The position numbers and the translations under genes are program-made. Of a DNA stretch of 64,000 nucleotides, positions 33,726-42,496 are shown piece after piece. The stretch is taken from assembly GCF_016908525.1 (NCBI RefSeq), contig NZ_JAFBEB010000001.1, forward strand, positions 436,501 through 500,500, written 5' to 3'. The DNA is from Brevibacillus fulvus (GTDB taxonomy: Bacteria; Bacillota; Bacilli; Brevibacillales; Brevibacillaceae). A model generated the notes under the pieces. That model saw only the letters and a program-made list of their open reading frames with translations, did no database searches and had not been told where the DNA came from. Each line of letters starts with the position of its first letter. The first letter of the stretch is position 1.

Positions 33726-34496
33726 TCAGCCTCCTACAGCCTGATTTTTTTTCAATCCGCGTTTCCACAACGCGAACGTCAGCGCAAGAAAACAAAGCAT
33801 CCAAAAAATCGCGAGCAGAAAGCCGTCCCCTGCCGTGCCGTGAACGTCTCCGGTCAACAGCTCGACGGGAAAGCCGACCATATAGCGGAACGGCAAGTAA
33901 AAGCTGAGCTGCTGGATGACCGGCGGAAGAAAGGAAAGCGGGGCGATCCGACCGGAAAAGAACAGCGAGATCGCTTCGAGCATTCCGTAAATGGCAGTTA
34001 CTTTCGTCACCCAGAAACCGAGCAACCCGAATGAGTAGCTGAACAAAAAACGGATCGCGGAGGCAATGAGCAAAGCGAATACAAACAGCGCCAATTGCCC
34101 CCAATCCAGTTTCAGGCGCAAGGCCGGCACAAAAATGGCGGCAACCAGCCAGACCGGCGCGAGGATCACGAAAAAGACGAGTTTATACACGAGATTTTCC
34201 GCAATCGCCCAGTGGACGTGCGCAAACGGCCGGACGATATAATAGGAAAACGAGCCTTCGCGGATTTCGCGGTCGAGTTCCCAGACATCCCATGCCGTCG
34301 TGAGCCGCTCTACTACAATCAAGGAAGCAAAATAAAGGATAAAGGTGGCAGAGGCCTCGCGATCAATATTCATCCAGACGAGCATCGTGATCAACGGCTG
34401 CGTCATCGCGCCGAATACCCAGACCAGTGAAGCCAGGCGGTATTCAAACATCTCCACCCATTTCATCCGGAGCAATACGGCATATTTATGAAGCAT
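33726..34496 (-). CDS. ABC-2 family transporter permease, first subunit
   Basis: 256 residues with six hydrophobic segments, of the COG4587 family. It begins KYAVLLRMKWVEMFEYRLAS, has the loop EIREGSFSYYIVRPFAHVHW typical of this family (at about 78-97), and ends with a KRGLK tail. Its start overlaps the ATPase gene end by 11 bp and it is 1 bp from the next permease, so the three are translated together as one exporter complex. The substrate is unknown. Confidence 0.87.
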   Translation of the reverse strand: MLHKYAVLLRMKWVEMFEYRLASLVWVFGAMTQPLITMLVWMNIDREASATFILYFASLIVVERLTTAWDVWELDREIREGSFSYYIVRPFAHVHWAIAENLVYKLVFFVILAPVWLVAAIFVPALRLKLDWGQLALFVFALLIASAIRFLFSYSFGLLGFWVTKVTAIYGMLEAISLFFSGRIAPLSFLPPVIQQLSFYLPFRYMVGFPVELLTGDVHGTAGDGFLLAIFWMLCFLALTFALWKRGLKKNQAVGG

Positions 34497-35466
34497 GGAC
34501 TTCCTCCTGAAACGCCAAAGTAATCACTTCTTCCATCGGTGGGTCCTGGATGTTGAGATCGGCGACGGAAAAATCGTGCAGCAGTCGGGCAGATACATCG
34601 GTTACCCGTTCGCGGGCCACTCGCAGCGACACTTTGCCTTCGTCCACGCCAACCAATTCCCCGTATTTTTCCCAGGATACGGAAGGGACTTCCGGCAGGC
34701 GAACTTCAATCAACTTATAGGGCGTCAGCTTTTCGGACAAAATCTGCAAATCGCCGTCATAGAGCAGTTGCCCGTGGTTGATAATCATGACCCGTTGGCA
34801 CAGGGCGGTGACGTCTCCCATATAGTGAGAGGTCAGCAAAATCGTCGTATTGTGCTCTCGATTGTATTTGGCAATAAACTGGCGAACTTTTTCCTGGGTA
34901 TGCACATCAAGACCGATCGTCGGTTCATCGAGAAACAGCACTTTCGGCTGGTGCAAAAGCGTAGCGGCCAGTTCGCATTTCATCCGCTGGCCAAGCGACA
35001 GGCTGCGGGTCGGTTTGCCGAGCAATGGCTGCAATTCCAGCAATTCGACCAATTCCTCCAAAGTGCGTTGAAAGGCGCGCTCCTCGATTTCATACACCGC
35101 CTTGTTGACAAGGAATGTTTCCATCGGCGGGATGTCCCAGATCAACTGGCTTTTTTGCCCCATGACCAGGCTCATCATTTTTTTAAACTCAACCTTTTGC
35201 TCGAACGGAACAAACCCTTCCACCAAGATCTGTCCGGCAGTCGGATACAACAATCCGGCCAGCATTTTGATCGTGGTCGTTTTGCCGGCTCCGTTTGGTC
35301 CGAGAAACCCGACGATTTCCCCTGACTCAATCTGGAAAGAAATATCTTTTACCGCCTCTACGGTGCGATATTCGCGATGGAATAGACTGCGCAAAGCATC
35401 TATCCAACCGGCGTTGCGAACATGGACCTGAAAGTTTTTTTGCAAATGTTGCACGTGAATCGACAT
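34486..35466 (-). CDS. ABC transporter ATP-binding protein (COG4586 type)
   Basis: 326 residues: Walker A GPNGAGKTTT at about 57-66, Q-loop region MSLVMGQKSQLIWDIPPMET, signature LSLGQRMKCE at about 154-163 and Walker B VLFLDEPTIGLD, then a C-terminal extension that binds the partner permeases. The GQKSQLxWD(I/L) block is diagnostic for the subfamily that pairs with COG4587 and COG3694 permeases, both found next door. ATG at 35466 with GGGGGA 6 bp upstream; the open frame extends further upstream, without a ribosome site. Exporter function is inferred from the family. Confidence 0.9.
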   Translation of the reverse strand: MSIHVQHLQKNFQVHVRNAGWIDALRSLFHREYRTVEAVKDISFQIESGEIVGFLGPNGAGKTTTIKMLAGLLYPTAGQILVEGFVPFEQKVEFKKMMSLVMGQKSQLIWDIPPMETFLVNKAVYEIEERAFQRTLEELVELLELQPLLGKPTRSLSLGQRMKCELAATLLHQPKVLFLDEPTIGLDVHTQEKVRQFIAKYNREHNTTILLTSHYMGDVTALCQRVMIINHGQLLYDGDLQILSEKLTPYKLIEVRLPEVPSVSWEKYGELVGVDEGKVSLRVARERVTDVSARLLHDFSVADLNIQDPPMEEVITLAFQEEVHAS

Positions 35467-35604
35467 CGGTTTCCCCCTTATCTGCCATTCAAGTTTTCTC
35501 TGATCATGCACATGTATTTTTTGCATGGTTTTTCTTATAAAACGCGTCGAGCGGTGAAACGATATATCCGAATCAGAACATGAGACGAAAGAAGGCCATA
35601 CGGA

Positions 35605-36864
35605 ATGGATAAGAAGCAATGGATTGCGCAGATCCAACGGGATGCGTTTACTTTTGAACAATTTGATTGTACGCCATTAGTCAACGCCATCGGGGAGGCG
35701 AAACTGGTCTTGCTTGGGGAAGCCACCCATGGGACTTCCGAATTTTACACCATTCGTGCCGAGATCACAAGAACCTTGATTGAGCAAAAGCAGTTTTCCT
35801 TTATCGCCGTTGAAGGGGACTGGCCTTCCTGTTACGTGCTCAATCAGTATGTAAAAGGTTACCTTGAAACCGAAGACGTCGAGGAAGTTTTGCAGGCTTT
35901 CAACCGTTGGCCGACCTGGATGTGGGCCAACCGGGAAATCGCCGAATTGGCCAAATGGCTGCGCGCGTACAATGCGGGGTTGGCGGATGAGCAGAAAGTC
36001 GGCTTTTACGGCTTGGATGTTTACAGCTTGTGGGAGTCGATTGACGAGATTATGCGATATTTGAAAAAAACGAACTCACCTGAACTGGAAACCGCTAAAA
36101 AAGTGTTTTCCTGCTTTGAACCGTATCAACGGGACGGACAGGAATATGGCATTTCGGCGGCTTATTTTTCTTCCGCCTGTGAAGAAGAGGTCGTCCAACT
36201 GCTGCTGGAGCTGCAGCAGAAAAAACGCTGGGAACAAGGAGATCGCGAAGCTGCGTTGAATATGGAGCTGAATGCGCTGGTCGCCCGCAATGCCGAACAG
36301 TATTATCGGGCGATGGTGCAGGGGGGACCGCAATCGTGGAACATCCGCGACATTCATATGGTCGAAGTGATCAACCGCTTGCTCGATTTTCACGGCAAAC
36401 AGGCGAAAGGGATCATCTGGGAACATAATACCCATATCGGGGACGCTCGGGCAACGGATATGGCCGAGGAAGGCGAGATCAATGTCGGACAATTGCTGCG
36501 CGAGCAGTATGCTGCCGAAGAAGTGTTCGCGGTAGGCTTTGGCACATATCGCGGGACTGTGATCGCCGCCAGAGGCTGGGGAGAACCGCTGCAACGGATG
36601 CAGGTTCCTCCGGCGCAAACAAACAGTTGGGAGGATATGCTGCATGAGGCGGGGCCGGAAAACAAGCTGATCCTGTTTAGCGAAAACCGAGAAGCTTACC
36701 GCCAACAGGCGATTGGCCATCGGGCGATCGGCGTCGTCTACTTTCCGGAAGATGAACGCGGAAACTATGTGCCCACGATCCTGTCGATGCGCTATGATGC
36801 CTTTGTCTATGTGGAGCAAACGAATGCACTGACGCCGCTTGTGGTCGAGCCGGTCTTGGTTTAG
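35605..36864 (+). CDS. Erythromycin esterase family protein
   Basis: 419 residues of the EreA/EreB-like family. The catalytic signature GEATHG lies at about 39-44 with the key His in ATHGTSEF, followed by VEGDWPSCYVLN (about 72-83), WPTWMWANREI and, later, WEHNTHIGDARATDM with the second conserved His. True Ere enzymes open the macrolide lactone ring, but many Bacillus members have no such activity and unknown substrates. The gene is monocistronic, divergent from the ABC exporter and followed by its own terminator. Resistance should not be assumed. Confidence 0.88.
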   Translation: MDKKQWIAQIQRDAFTFEQFDCTPLVNAIGEAKLVLLGEATHGTSEFYTIRAEITRTLIEQKQFSFIAVEGDWPSCYVLNQYVKGYLETEDVEEVLQAFNRWPTWMWANREIAELAKWLRAYNAGLADEQKVGFYGLDVYSLWESIDEIMRYLKKTNSPELETAKKVFSCFEPYQRDGQEYGISAAYFSSACEEEVVQLLLELQQKKRWEQGDREAALNMELNALVARNAEQYYRAMVQGGPQSWNIRDIHMVEVINRLLDFHGKQAKGIIWEHNTHIGDARATDMAEEGEINVGQLLREQYAAEEVFAVGFGTYRGTVIAARGWGEPLQRMQVPPAQTNSWEDMLHEAGPENKLILFSENREAYRQQAIGHRAIGVVYFPEDERGNYVPTILSMRYDAFVYVEQTNALTPLVVEPVLV

Positions 36865-36908
36865 CAAAAGAACTCTTTCGCAACGGACAAGCAAGCTCTA
36901 CAATGAAA

Positions 36909-36936
36909 GTGTGGTCTTGAATGATCACGCTTTTTT
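36909..36936 (+). terminator. Terminator after the erythromycin-esterase-like gene
   Basis: GTGTGGTC pairs with GATCACGC (two G-T pairs) over TTGAAT and is followed by six T residues. It lies 28 bp before thiM. Confidence 0.78.
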
Positions 36937-36964
36937 GATGCAAAAGACAAAGGGTGGAAGCTGA

Positions 36965-37774
36965 ATGGAACAAAAAACCATTGCCGCATTATTGGAAAAA
37001 GTGCGGACGAACAGTCCTCTGGTTCACAATATTACTAATGTTGTTGTGACCAATTTTACCGCCAACGGCTTGCTTGCTTTGGGCGCTTCGCCCGTCATGG
37101 CCTATGCCAAGGAGGAAGTGGCGGAAATGGCGCGAATGGCTGGCGCATTGACGCTGAATATCGGCACCTTGCAGACAGAAACGGTCGAAGCGATGTTGAT
37201 CGCCGGTCAAGCAGCAAACGAAGCCGGAGTTCCGGTCATCCTTGATCCGGTGGGCGCGGGGGCGACTGTCTTTCGAACGGAATCAGCCCGAAAGCTGCTC
37301 ACTCAGGTAAACGTTTCGCTTTTGCGGGGGAATGTCGCCGAGATCGCGCATGTCATCGGCGAACGATGGACGATCAAAGGAGTGGATGCCGCGGCCGGGG
37401 ACGGGGACGTGGTTTCCCTGGCCAAACAGGCGGCGAAGCAGTGGCAGACGACTGTAGTCATTACCGGTAAGGAAGATGTGGCCACCGACGGAGAGCGGGT
37501 TTACAAGGTAGGCAACGGACACCCGCTGTTGACGAAGGTTACTGGAACCGGCTGTTTGTTATCATCGGTGATCGCGGCTTTTGCCGCGGTGGAAAGCGAT
37601 GTGCTTCAGGCCGCCGTCGCCGCATTGGTCAGTTACGGGGTTGCGGCACAGTTGGCTGCTGAACAATCCACAATGGAAGGTCCGGGCAGTTTTCAGATGC
37701 AATTTTTGAACCAATTGTCCCGATTGAACGAGCAAGATATTATCCAGTATGCAGCGCTGCAACCAGCAAAATAA
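36965..37774 (+). CDS. thiM: Hydroxyethylthiazole kinase
   Basis: 269 residues, phosphorylates 4-methyl-5-(2-hydroxyethyl)thiazole in thiamine salvage. Family blocks are [30 protein letters not shown] (residues about 18-47, in parts), [24 protein letters not shown] and the phosphate-binding [13 protein letters not shown] near residue 187, whose Cys is typical. thiD, thiE or tenA are not adjacent, so it is a stand-alone salvage gene. I find no TPP riboswitch core in the 100 bp before it. GGTGGA lies 6 bp before the ATG. Confidence 0.95.
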   Translation: MEQKTIAALLEKVRTNSPLVHNITNVVVTNFTANGLLALGASPVMAYAKEEVAEMARMAGALTLNIGTLQTETVEAMLIAGQAANEAGVPVILDPVGAGATVFRTESARKLLTQVNVSLLRGNVAEIAHVIGERWTIKGVDAAAGDGDVVSLAKQAAKQWQTTVVITGKEDVATDGERVYKVGNGHPLLTKVTGTGCLLSSVIAAFAAVESDVLQAAVAALVSYGVAAQLAAEQSTMEGPGSFQMQFLNQLSRLNEQDIIQYAALQPAK

Positions 37775-37783
37775 TTCAGACAG

Positions 37784-37818
37784 AAACAAGCCATCGACGG
37801 TTGATCGATGGCTTGTTT
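37784..37818. terminator. Bidirectional terminator after thiM
   Basis: AAACAAGCCATCGA and TCGATGGCTTGTTT form a perfect 14-bp stem with a 7-nt loop, T-rich on both strands. It separates thiM (+) from the convergent propeller gene (-). Confidence 0.9.
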
Positions 37819-37838
37819 GTTCCTTGTGTAAAGAAGGA

Positions 37839-38828
37839 TTATTGACCGATGCTGATCTCGGCGATGGACGCGCCGATGCCCGGTTTGTTGTCTTTATTGA
37901 CCCCGCGCGGTTGGTCGTAATTGCTGATGTAAAGCGTGTTGCCGTTGCGATGCAGGCTTGCCGGAAACTCGAGTTTTCCACGGTTGTCATTGACAGCGAC
38001 ATCGCTCACCCGGGCTTTGCTGGTTACTTTGACAATGGCATTGCGTTCGTTGACGGCTACATATAAATCCCCGTTTGCGGCAAAGGTGATGCCATCCGCT
38101 CCGTACAGCAACGGGCTTTTCACAAACCGCTCCAATTGGCCAAAGCTGCCGTCCGCTTTTATCGTCACGCGATTGATTTCACCAGAACTCGTATTGGAAA
38201 TATAAAGGCGATGGTCTGGACCGAAAGCCAGTCCGTTCACGGTAATCGGCTGCGAGGTCCGTTCCGGTTTCAAACCGGTGGCCCATGCCGTTACCTTGCC
38301 ATCCGGTTTCACGACGTAGATGTTCCCGGTCGCAGCGCCGCTGACATACAAATTCCCCTTTTGGTCAAAGACGAGACCGTTTGCTCCGTTTACACCGCGG
38401 GCAAATACTTTTACATCATTGGGAATGATCCAACTGCCTTTCAAGTCAATTGCCGATATCCGATACACTACCCCTTCCTCACCCGGATTTCCCGCACTCG
38501 CCAGATACAGATTTCCTTGTTGATCAAAGGCCATGCCGGTTGTCGAACGGGGCAAGAGCGTCAACGCTTCCGCTTTTCCGGTTTCCGTTGAAACGCGGAA
38601 CAGGCGATGGGAATCCATATCCGCCACATACAAACGTCCTTGGTTGTCCCCGATAATCCCTTCAATTCTCATTCCTGTGGAAAAATACGGGTCGAGATCG
38701 GTCAAGATGGAGACTTGCGCTTTTGTTTGCGATACCGCCATATTTTTGGTGCCATCCGCAGCCATTACGGAAGATGCCATCGCCGACAAACTCAAAATAG
38801 CCAGTCCCAGGCCAAACCATTTTTTCAT
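37839..38828 (-). CDS. Secreted SMP-30/NHL-type beta-propeller protein
   Basis: 329 residues with a Sec signal peptide (MKKWFGLGLAILSLSAMASS, cleavage likely after VMAA). The rest is a string of about 40-50-residue propeller blades with repeated (G/N)LYVxx motifs: GRLYVADMDSHRLFRV, GNLYLASAG, GNLYVSGAATG, HRLYISNTSSGEINRV, GDLYVAVNERNAIVKV, NTLYISNYD. This matches SMP-30/gluconolactonase-like secreted propellers. No enzyme motif is certain, so a lactonase role is only possible. AAGGAGG lies 10 bp before the ATG. It is divergent from the LCP gene. Confidence 0.83.
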   Translation of the reverse strand: MKKWFGLGLAILSLSAMASSVMAADGTKNMAVSQTKAQVSILTDLDPYFSTGMRIEGIIGDNQGRLYVADMDSHRLFRVSTETGKAEALTLLPRSTTGMAFDQQGNLYLASAGNPGEEGVVYRISAIDLKGSWIIPNDVKVFARGVNGANGLVFDQKGNLYVSGAATGNIYVVKPDGKVTAWATGLKPERTSQPITVNGLAFGPDHRLYISNTSSGEINRVTIKADGSFGQLERFVKSPLLYGADGITFAANGDLYVAVNERNAIVKVTSKARVSDVAVNDNRGKLEFPASLHRNGNTLYISNYDQPRGVNKDNKPGIGASIAEISIGQ

Positions 38829-39023
38829 TTCAGGTTTCCTCCTTATTCACACTTCGCATACGATCACTATGTTTATTATAAAAAAGGCAAGATCATTCAG
38901 AACCAGCCAATTTTCAGTTATTTAACCCGACCATTTGGCAGTTTCGCCAGGCTGTGCTGAACAGGTACCCCCCCGAATAAGATCATTCGTAAGCAGGAAA
39001 AACGAAAATAGGGGAGGTTGGCC

Positions 39024-40025
39024 ATGAAACGGTTGCTGAAGATTGCGATGATGGTGCTGTTCGTTGCAGCCTGCGGTTCCGCCTGGTGGTTTTATCACAT
39101 GTTTCAACATGTGAAAGCAACTGCGGAGCAAATGTACGAGCCATTGCCTGCCCCCAAACCTGCCCCCGGACCTGTACCCCGGAACCCGGCCCCTATGCCG
39201 CAACCTGCTGCGACTTCTCAGCCAAAACCGTTGCTGATTCTGCTATACGGCGTCGATCAAAGGCATCAAGCCGGCGGAAGAACAGACACGTTGATTTTGT
39301 TAGCGCTCAATCCGGCAAAGAGACAGAGCATGATGCTGAGTATCCCGCGGGATACGCGGACGGAAATTTTCGCGCAAGCCAAGCAGGACAAGATCAACCA
39401 CGCTTACCAATATGGCGGCAATGCGGCCACGGTCAGAACAGTCGAACAGTTTTTGAACATTTCCATTGATTATTTTATCCAGGTGAATATGGAAGGTTTT
39501 GCCCGTGTCCTCGATTCGGTCGGGCCGATTCAGGTGGACAATCCGTTCGCCTTTTCCTATGAAGGCCATCATTTTCCGCAAGGCAGAATTGAGCTGGATG
39601 GAGAGGCGGCTTTGGCGTTCGTGCGTATGCGTTATGACGATCCTGAAGGAGATTTTGGGCGAAACAAGCGCCAGCAACAGGTTATCCGAGAGCTGATGAA
39701 CAAAGGAAAACAAATCGGGACAATCAGCAAGCTCGACGAAATGTTGGCCCAAGTTGGAAGCAGTTTTAAAACAAATTTGACCTGGGAAAATATGCAAGAT
39801 CTCATGCTCCACTACAAGCCGGCATTGGATCAGGTAGATGCTGAAAAAATCAGCGGGAAAGGAGAGATGATCAACGGCATTTATTATTTCGTTGTCAGCG
39901 AGCGGGAACGACAGCGGCTAAAAAACACGATCGAGCAATATTTGGCGCCAACGCCGGACAGTTCGGCGGCCACAGGTATCGCAAGGCCGCTTGAGCAGTC
40001 ATCTCGCCCTGCTGCAACAAACTGA
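39024..40025 (+). CDS. LytR-CpsA-Psr (LCP) family glycopolymer ligase
   Basis: 333 residues: a short cytoplasmic end, one membrane helix at about 8-27, then an unusual proline/alanine-rich linker (PLPAPKPAPGPVPRNPAPMP at about 40-59), then the LCP domain from about 70. The domain has LLYGVDQR, GRTDTLILLALNP and the key SIPRDTR with its Arg/Asp pair, and KINHAYQYGG. LCP enzymes transfer undecaprenyl-linked polymers to peptidoglycan outside the cell. It lies just before the polysaccharide cluster and is probably the enzyme that anchors that polymer. GGGAGG is 6 bp before the ATG. Confidence 0.9.
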   Translation: MKRLLKIAMMVLFVAACGSAWWFYHMFQHVKATAEQMYEPLPAPKPAPGPVPRNPAPMPQPAATSQPKPLLILLYGVDQRHQAGGRTDTLILLALNPAKRQSMMLSIPRDTRTEIFAQAKQDKINHAYQYGGNAATVRTVEQFLNISIDYFIQVNMEGFARVLDSVGPIQVDNPFAFSYEGHHFPQGRIELDGEAALAFVRMRYDDPEGDFGRNKRQQQVIRELMNKGKQIGTISKLDEMLAQVGSSFKTNLTWENMQDLMLHYKPALDQVDAEKISGKGEMINGIYYFVVSERERQRLKNTIEQYLAPTPDSSAATGIARPLEQSSRPAATN

Positions 40026-40295
40026 AATCCGGTACTGCCTTCGCGCACTGTTTGGCTGTAGTTCAGGAAACATTAGGTCGAATGGCGGTGAAAAAGAAAA
40101 AGAAAACAGGAAAAATGGAATAAAAAGCAAGCAATCCGTATATCGTGGTATAAATCGTAATGGGACTAGGAGACCTTGTTTCGCTAAAATCCGGCTTTGT
40201 TTTCCCGATTCAATCGATCATCTCAAAGATAGCTGGACCAATCAGACAAGGATAAATAAGATCCGAAGAAGTTTTCGGTAAGGAGTAACGACACT
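40026..40295 (+). promoter_or_regulatory. Leader region of the polysaccharide cluster
   Basis: A 270-bp gap without a credible gene, purine-rich (AAAAAGAAAAAGAAAAC near 40092). It should contain the promoter of the 21-kb cluster, but I cannot fix -35 and -10 boxes with confidence. Confidence 0.35.
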
Positions 40296-41009
40296 ATGGA
40301 AACGATTGATGTCTCTGCGATAGCCAAAGTTTTGCGAAAACGGGTCAGACTCATTCTGCTGGTGGTCACGCTGTCGGTTGCCATCAGTGGATGGATCAGT
40401 TTCTTCGTGCTGGCCCCGCAGTATGAAGCAAAAGCGACGTTTGTCGTCCAGGGAAATAGTCAAGGGGAGGACTCGTTGTACAACGATATTCGCGCCAACC
40501 AGGAATTGGTCAAAACATACGGTGCCATTATCAGGAGCAACAGGATCGCAGAAGAAGTCATCCAATCGTTGCAACTTCCCTTGACGCCCGAGCAGCTTCT
40601 GAAGAAGATCCGAGTGCAAGAAACGGAACAGTCACTCGTTACAACGATCCGCGTCATTTATGGCGACCCTGCCACCGCCGCCCGCATCGCCAACGGAATT
40701 GCCGAATCGTTTAAACGCAATGTTGGTCAGATCATGAAAGTGGATAATGTGACGATCCTTGACGAAGCCAATCCGGAAGGCAAGGCCGTGCAAATTTTTC
40801 CCCAACCGTGGTTGTATGTGGCTGTCGTTTTTTTCCTCTCTTTGCTCGGCAGTATCGGATTCTCCTTCTTTCTGGAATATTTGGATCAAACGATTCGCAG
40901 TGAAGAACAAATTGAGCAAGTTTTGGCGATTCCTGTCCTTGGTGTTATTTCAACGCTTGAGTCAAGTCAGGGTGGAAAAAACAGGCCGGAGGGGGTAAGT
41001 CCAGCTTGA
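40296..41009 (+). CDS. Chain-length regulator/tyrosine kinase activator (Wzz/YwqC type)
   Basis: 237 residues with two membrane helices, about 25-45 and 172-192, framing an extracellular domain (Wzz family). The short cytoplasmic tail after the second helix (ALPVLGVIST-like segment AIPVLGVISTLESS) is the part that binds and activates the separate kinase in Firmicutes. It sets polymer length with the polymerase. The kinase starts by overlapping its stop (TTGA), so the pair is translationally coupled. TAAGGAG precedes the ATG. Confidence 0.9.
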   Translation: METIDVSAIAKVLRKRVRLILLVVTLSVAISGWISFFVLAPQYEAKATFVVQGNSQGEDSLYNDIRANQELVKTYGAIIRSNRIAEEVIQSLQLPLTPEQLLKKIRVQETEQSLVTTIRVIYGDPATAARIANGIAESFKRNVGQIMKVDNVTILDEANPEGKAVQIFPQPWLYVAVVFFLSLLGSIGFSFFLEYLDQTIRSEEQIEQVLAIPVLGVISTLESSQGGKNRPEGVSPA

Positions 41010-41698
41010 GAGATAAGAAACCGATCATCAAGCTTATTTGCTATACCGATCCAAAAACACCTGCCGCCGAGGCCTTCCGAACATTGCGGACCAACATTCA
41101 ATTCACCGGCAACGGGCAATATCCAAAATCACTGATGGTTACCAGTGCAGAACCAGGAGAAGGAAAAACGACCACAATTGCCAACCTCGCTGTTGTGTTG
41201 GCGCAAACCGGCCTCTCATTGCTCCTCCTCGATGGCGACATGCGCAAGCCAACTATGCATCGTGTCTTTCGATTGCTGAATAGTCGCGGTCTGTCTGATG
41301 TTTTGCAGCACGGTATGGACTTGGAGGAAGTGATCCAATCGATTCCCGAAATCGGGATCGATGTGATTACGGCTGGTCCCATCCCGGAAAGTCCCGCCGA
41401 ATTGATCAGCACCCCGCGTATGCGCAGCATACTCAACCAGCTCACCGAAACCTACGATATTGTTCTCGTTGATACCCCTCCCATTTTGCCCGTAACTGAC
41501 AGTCAATTGTTTTCCACCATGGTACAAGGTGTGATCTTGGTCATCCGCAACGGCAAGGTAAAAACGACACATGTAAAAAAAGCACAAATGCTGCTGGAAC
41601 ATGTTGGCGCAAATCTGCTTGGTGCTGTATTCAATGACAAGAAAATCGGGAAAGACAGTGCCTACTATTACGAATATACGGAAAAACATAAAGAATAG
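41006..41698 (+). CDS. Bacterial tyrosine kinase (CpsD/CapB/YwqD type)
   Basis: 230 residues. It has Walker A SAEPGEGKTTT at about 45-55, Walker A' LLLLDGDMRKP at about 73-83, Walker B VLVDTPPILP, and a C-terminal tyrosine cluster SAYYYEYTE that is the autophosphorylation tail. It starts at TTG, overlapping the activator gene. Together with the phosphatase next door it would cycle phosphorylation that controls polymer synthesis and can also phosphorylate UDP-glucose dehydrogenase, whose gene follows two places on. Confidence 0.93.
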   Translation: MRDKKPIIKLICYTDPKTPAAEAFRTLRTNIQFTGNGQYPKSLMVTSAEPGEGKTTTIANLAVVLAQTGLSLLLLDGDMRKPTMHRVFRLLNSRGLSDVLQHGMDLEEVIQSIPEIGIDVITAGPIPESPAELISTPRMRSILNQLTETYDIVLVDTPPILPVTDSQLFSTMVQGVILVIRNGKVKTTHVKKAQMLLEHVGANLLGAVFNDKKIGKDSAYYYEYTEKHKE

Positions 41699-41708
41699 GG
41701 GAAAAGCG

Positions 41709-42473
41709 ATGGTTGACATCCATGCCCATCTATTGCCAGGGATCGACGATGGGGCCAAATCAATGGAGGAAGCGCTTGAAATGGCGCGAATCGCATGGTT
41801 GGACGGTATTACCGATATGTTTGTTACGCCGCATTCGCACGATGGTTTGTTCGTAAACCATACAGAACTGATCACAGCGAAGCTGGAACAGTTGCAAGCA
41901 TTGCTCCGGCTTAAAAAAATTCCCTTACGTTTACATATTGGCGCAGAAATTCATATCCACTCCGACTTGCTGACCAACCTGCGTACGGGAGAACTTCCCA
42001 CTTTGGGCAATCAGCAAAAATATGTGTTGCTGGAATTGCCGTCGCTGCAGCTTCCCCGCTTTACTGATCAACTGTTGGCAGCGCTTTTGGAACATGGAAT
42101 AACGCCGATTATCGCGCACCCCGAGCGACTGGTTGTGATCGCCGAACAACCGCAATGGCTGGCGAACTGGATTGAGCGGGGAGCAATTGCTCAGGTGACA
42201 GCAGACAGTTTGCTCGGGAAACAGGGAAAGCGGGTCCAGCGCGCAGCAGAAACGTTGATCAGGCAACGGCTTGTTCATCTGCTGGCCAGTGATGCCCATC
42301 ACGCTGATCGGCGTACTCCCCGGTTGTCTCATGCGTTTGCCCGTCTCCATCAATTGGTATCTGAAGCAGAGGTGCAAACCTATTTGCACAATGGCGAAGC
42401 AATCGTGAACGGGCAACCTTGCCGCGTTGTTGAACCAGCGGTGTCAAGCAGACGGAAATGGTGGTTTTGGTAG
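41709..42473 (+). CDS. PHP-domain protein tyrosine phosphatase (YwqE/CapC/CpsB type)
   Basis: 254 residues of the PHP family, which uses a cluster of metal ions to hydrolyse phosphotyrosine. Metal ligands are seen in MVDIHAHLLPGIDDG (His4, His6, Asp), VTPHSHDG, GAEIHIHSD, IIAHPER and LLASDAHHADRR. ATG at 41709 with AGGGG upstream, 10 bp after the kinase stop. It reverses autophosphorylation of the kinase, forming the usual three-gene Wzz-kinase-phosphatase control block at the head of capsule clusters in Bacilli. Confidence 0.92.
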   Translation: MVDIHAHLLPGIDDGAKSMEEALEMARIAWLDGITDMFVTPHSHDGLFVNHTELITAKLEQLQALLRLKKIPLRLHIGAEIHIHSDLLTNLRTGELPTLGNQQKYVLLELPSLQLPRFTDQLLAALLEHGITPIIAHPERLVVIAEQPQWLANWIERGAIAQVTADSLLGKQGKRVQRAAETLIRQRLVHLLASDAHHADRRTPRLSHAFARLHQLVSEAEVQTYLHNGEAIVNGQPCRVVEPAVSSRRKWWFW

Positions 42474-42496
42474 TAAGAGATAGGGGAGATGGAAGT

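Noticed and set aside
36865-36964. Possible TPP riboswitch before thiM
   Set aside because: The 100-bp gap contains the terminator of the upstream gene and no CTGAGA-type TPP core.
38890-38991. Repeated AAGATCATTC in the propeller/LCP intergenic region
   Set aside because: Two 10-bp direct copies about 90 bp apart are noted, but without dyad symmetry or a linked promoter they may be chance.
39991-40281. 96-residue open frame before the polysaccharide cluster
   Set aside because: It overlaps the end of the LCP gene, has no ribosome site, and its lysine- and arginine-rich translation of purine-rich DNA shows no domain.
42458-42496. Upstream extension of the fused dehydrogenase-epimerase
   Set aside because: The extra residues overlap the phosphatase gene and precede a well-placed AGGGGAG site; the family begins at the MxIxxxGxGYVG segment.
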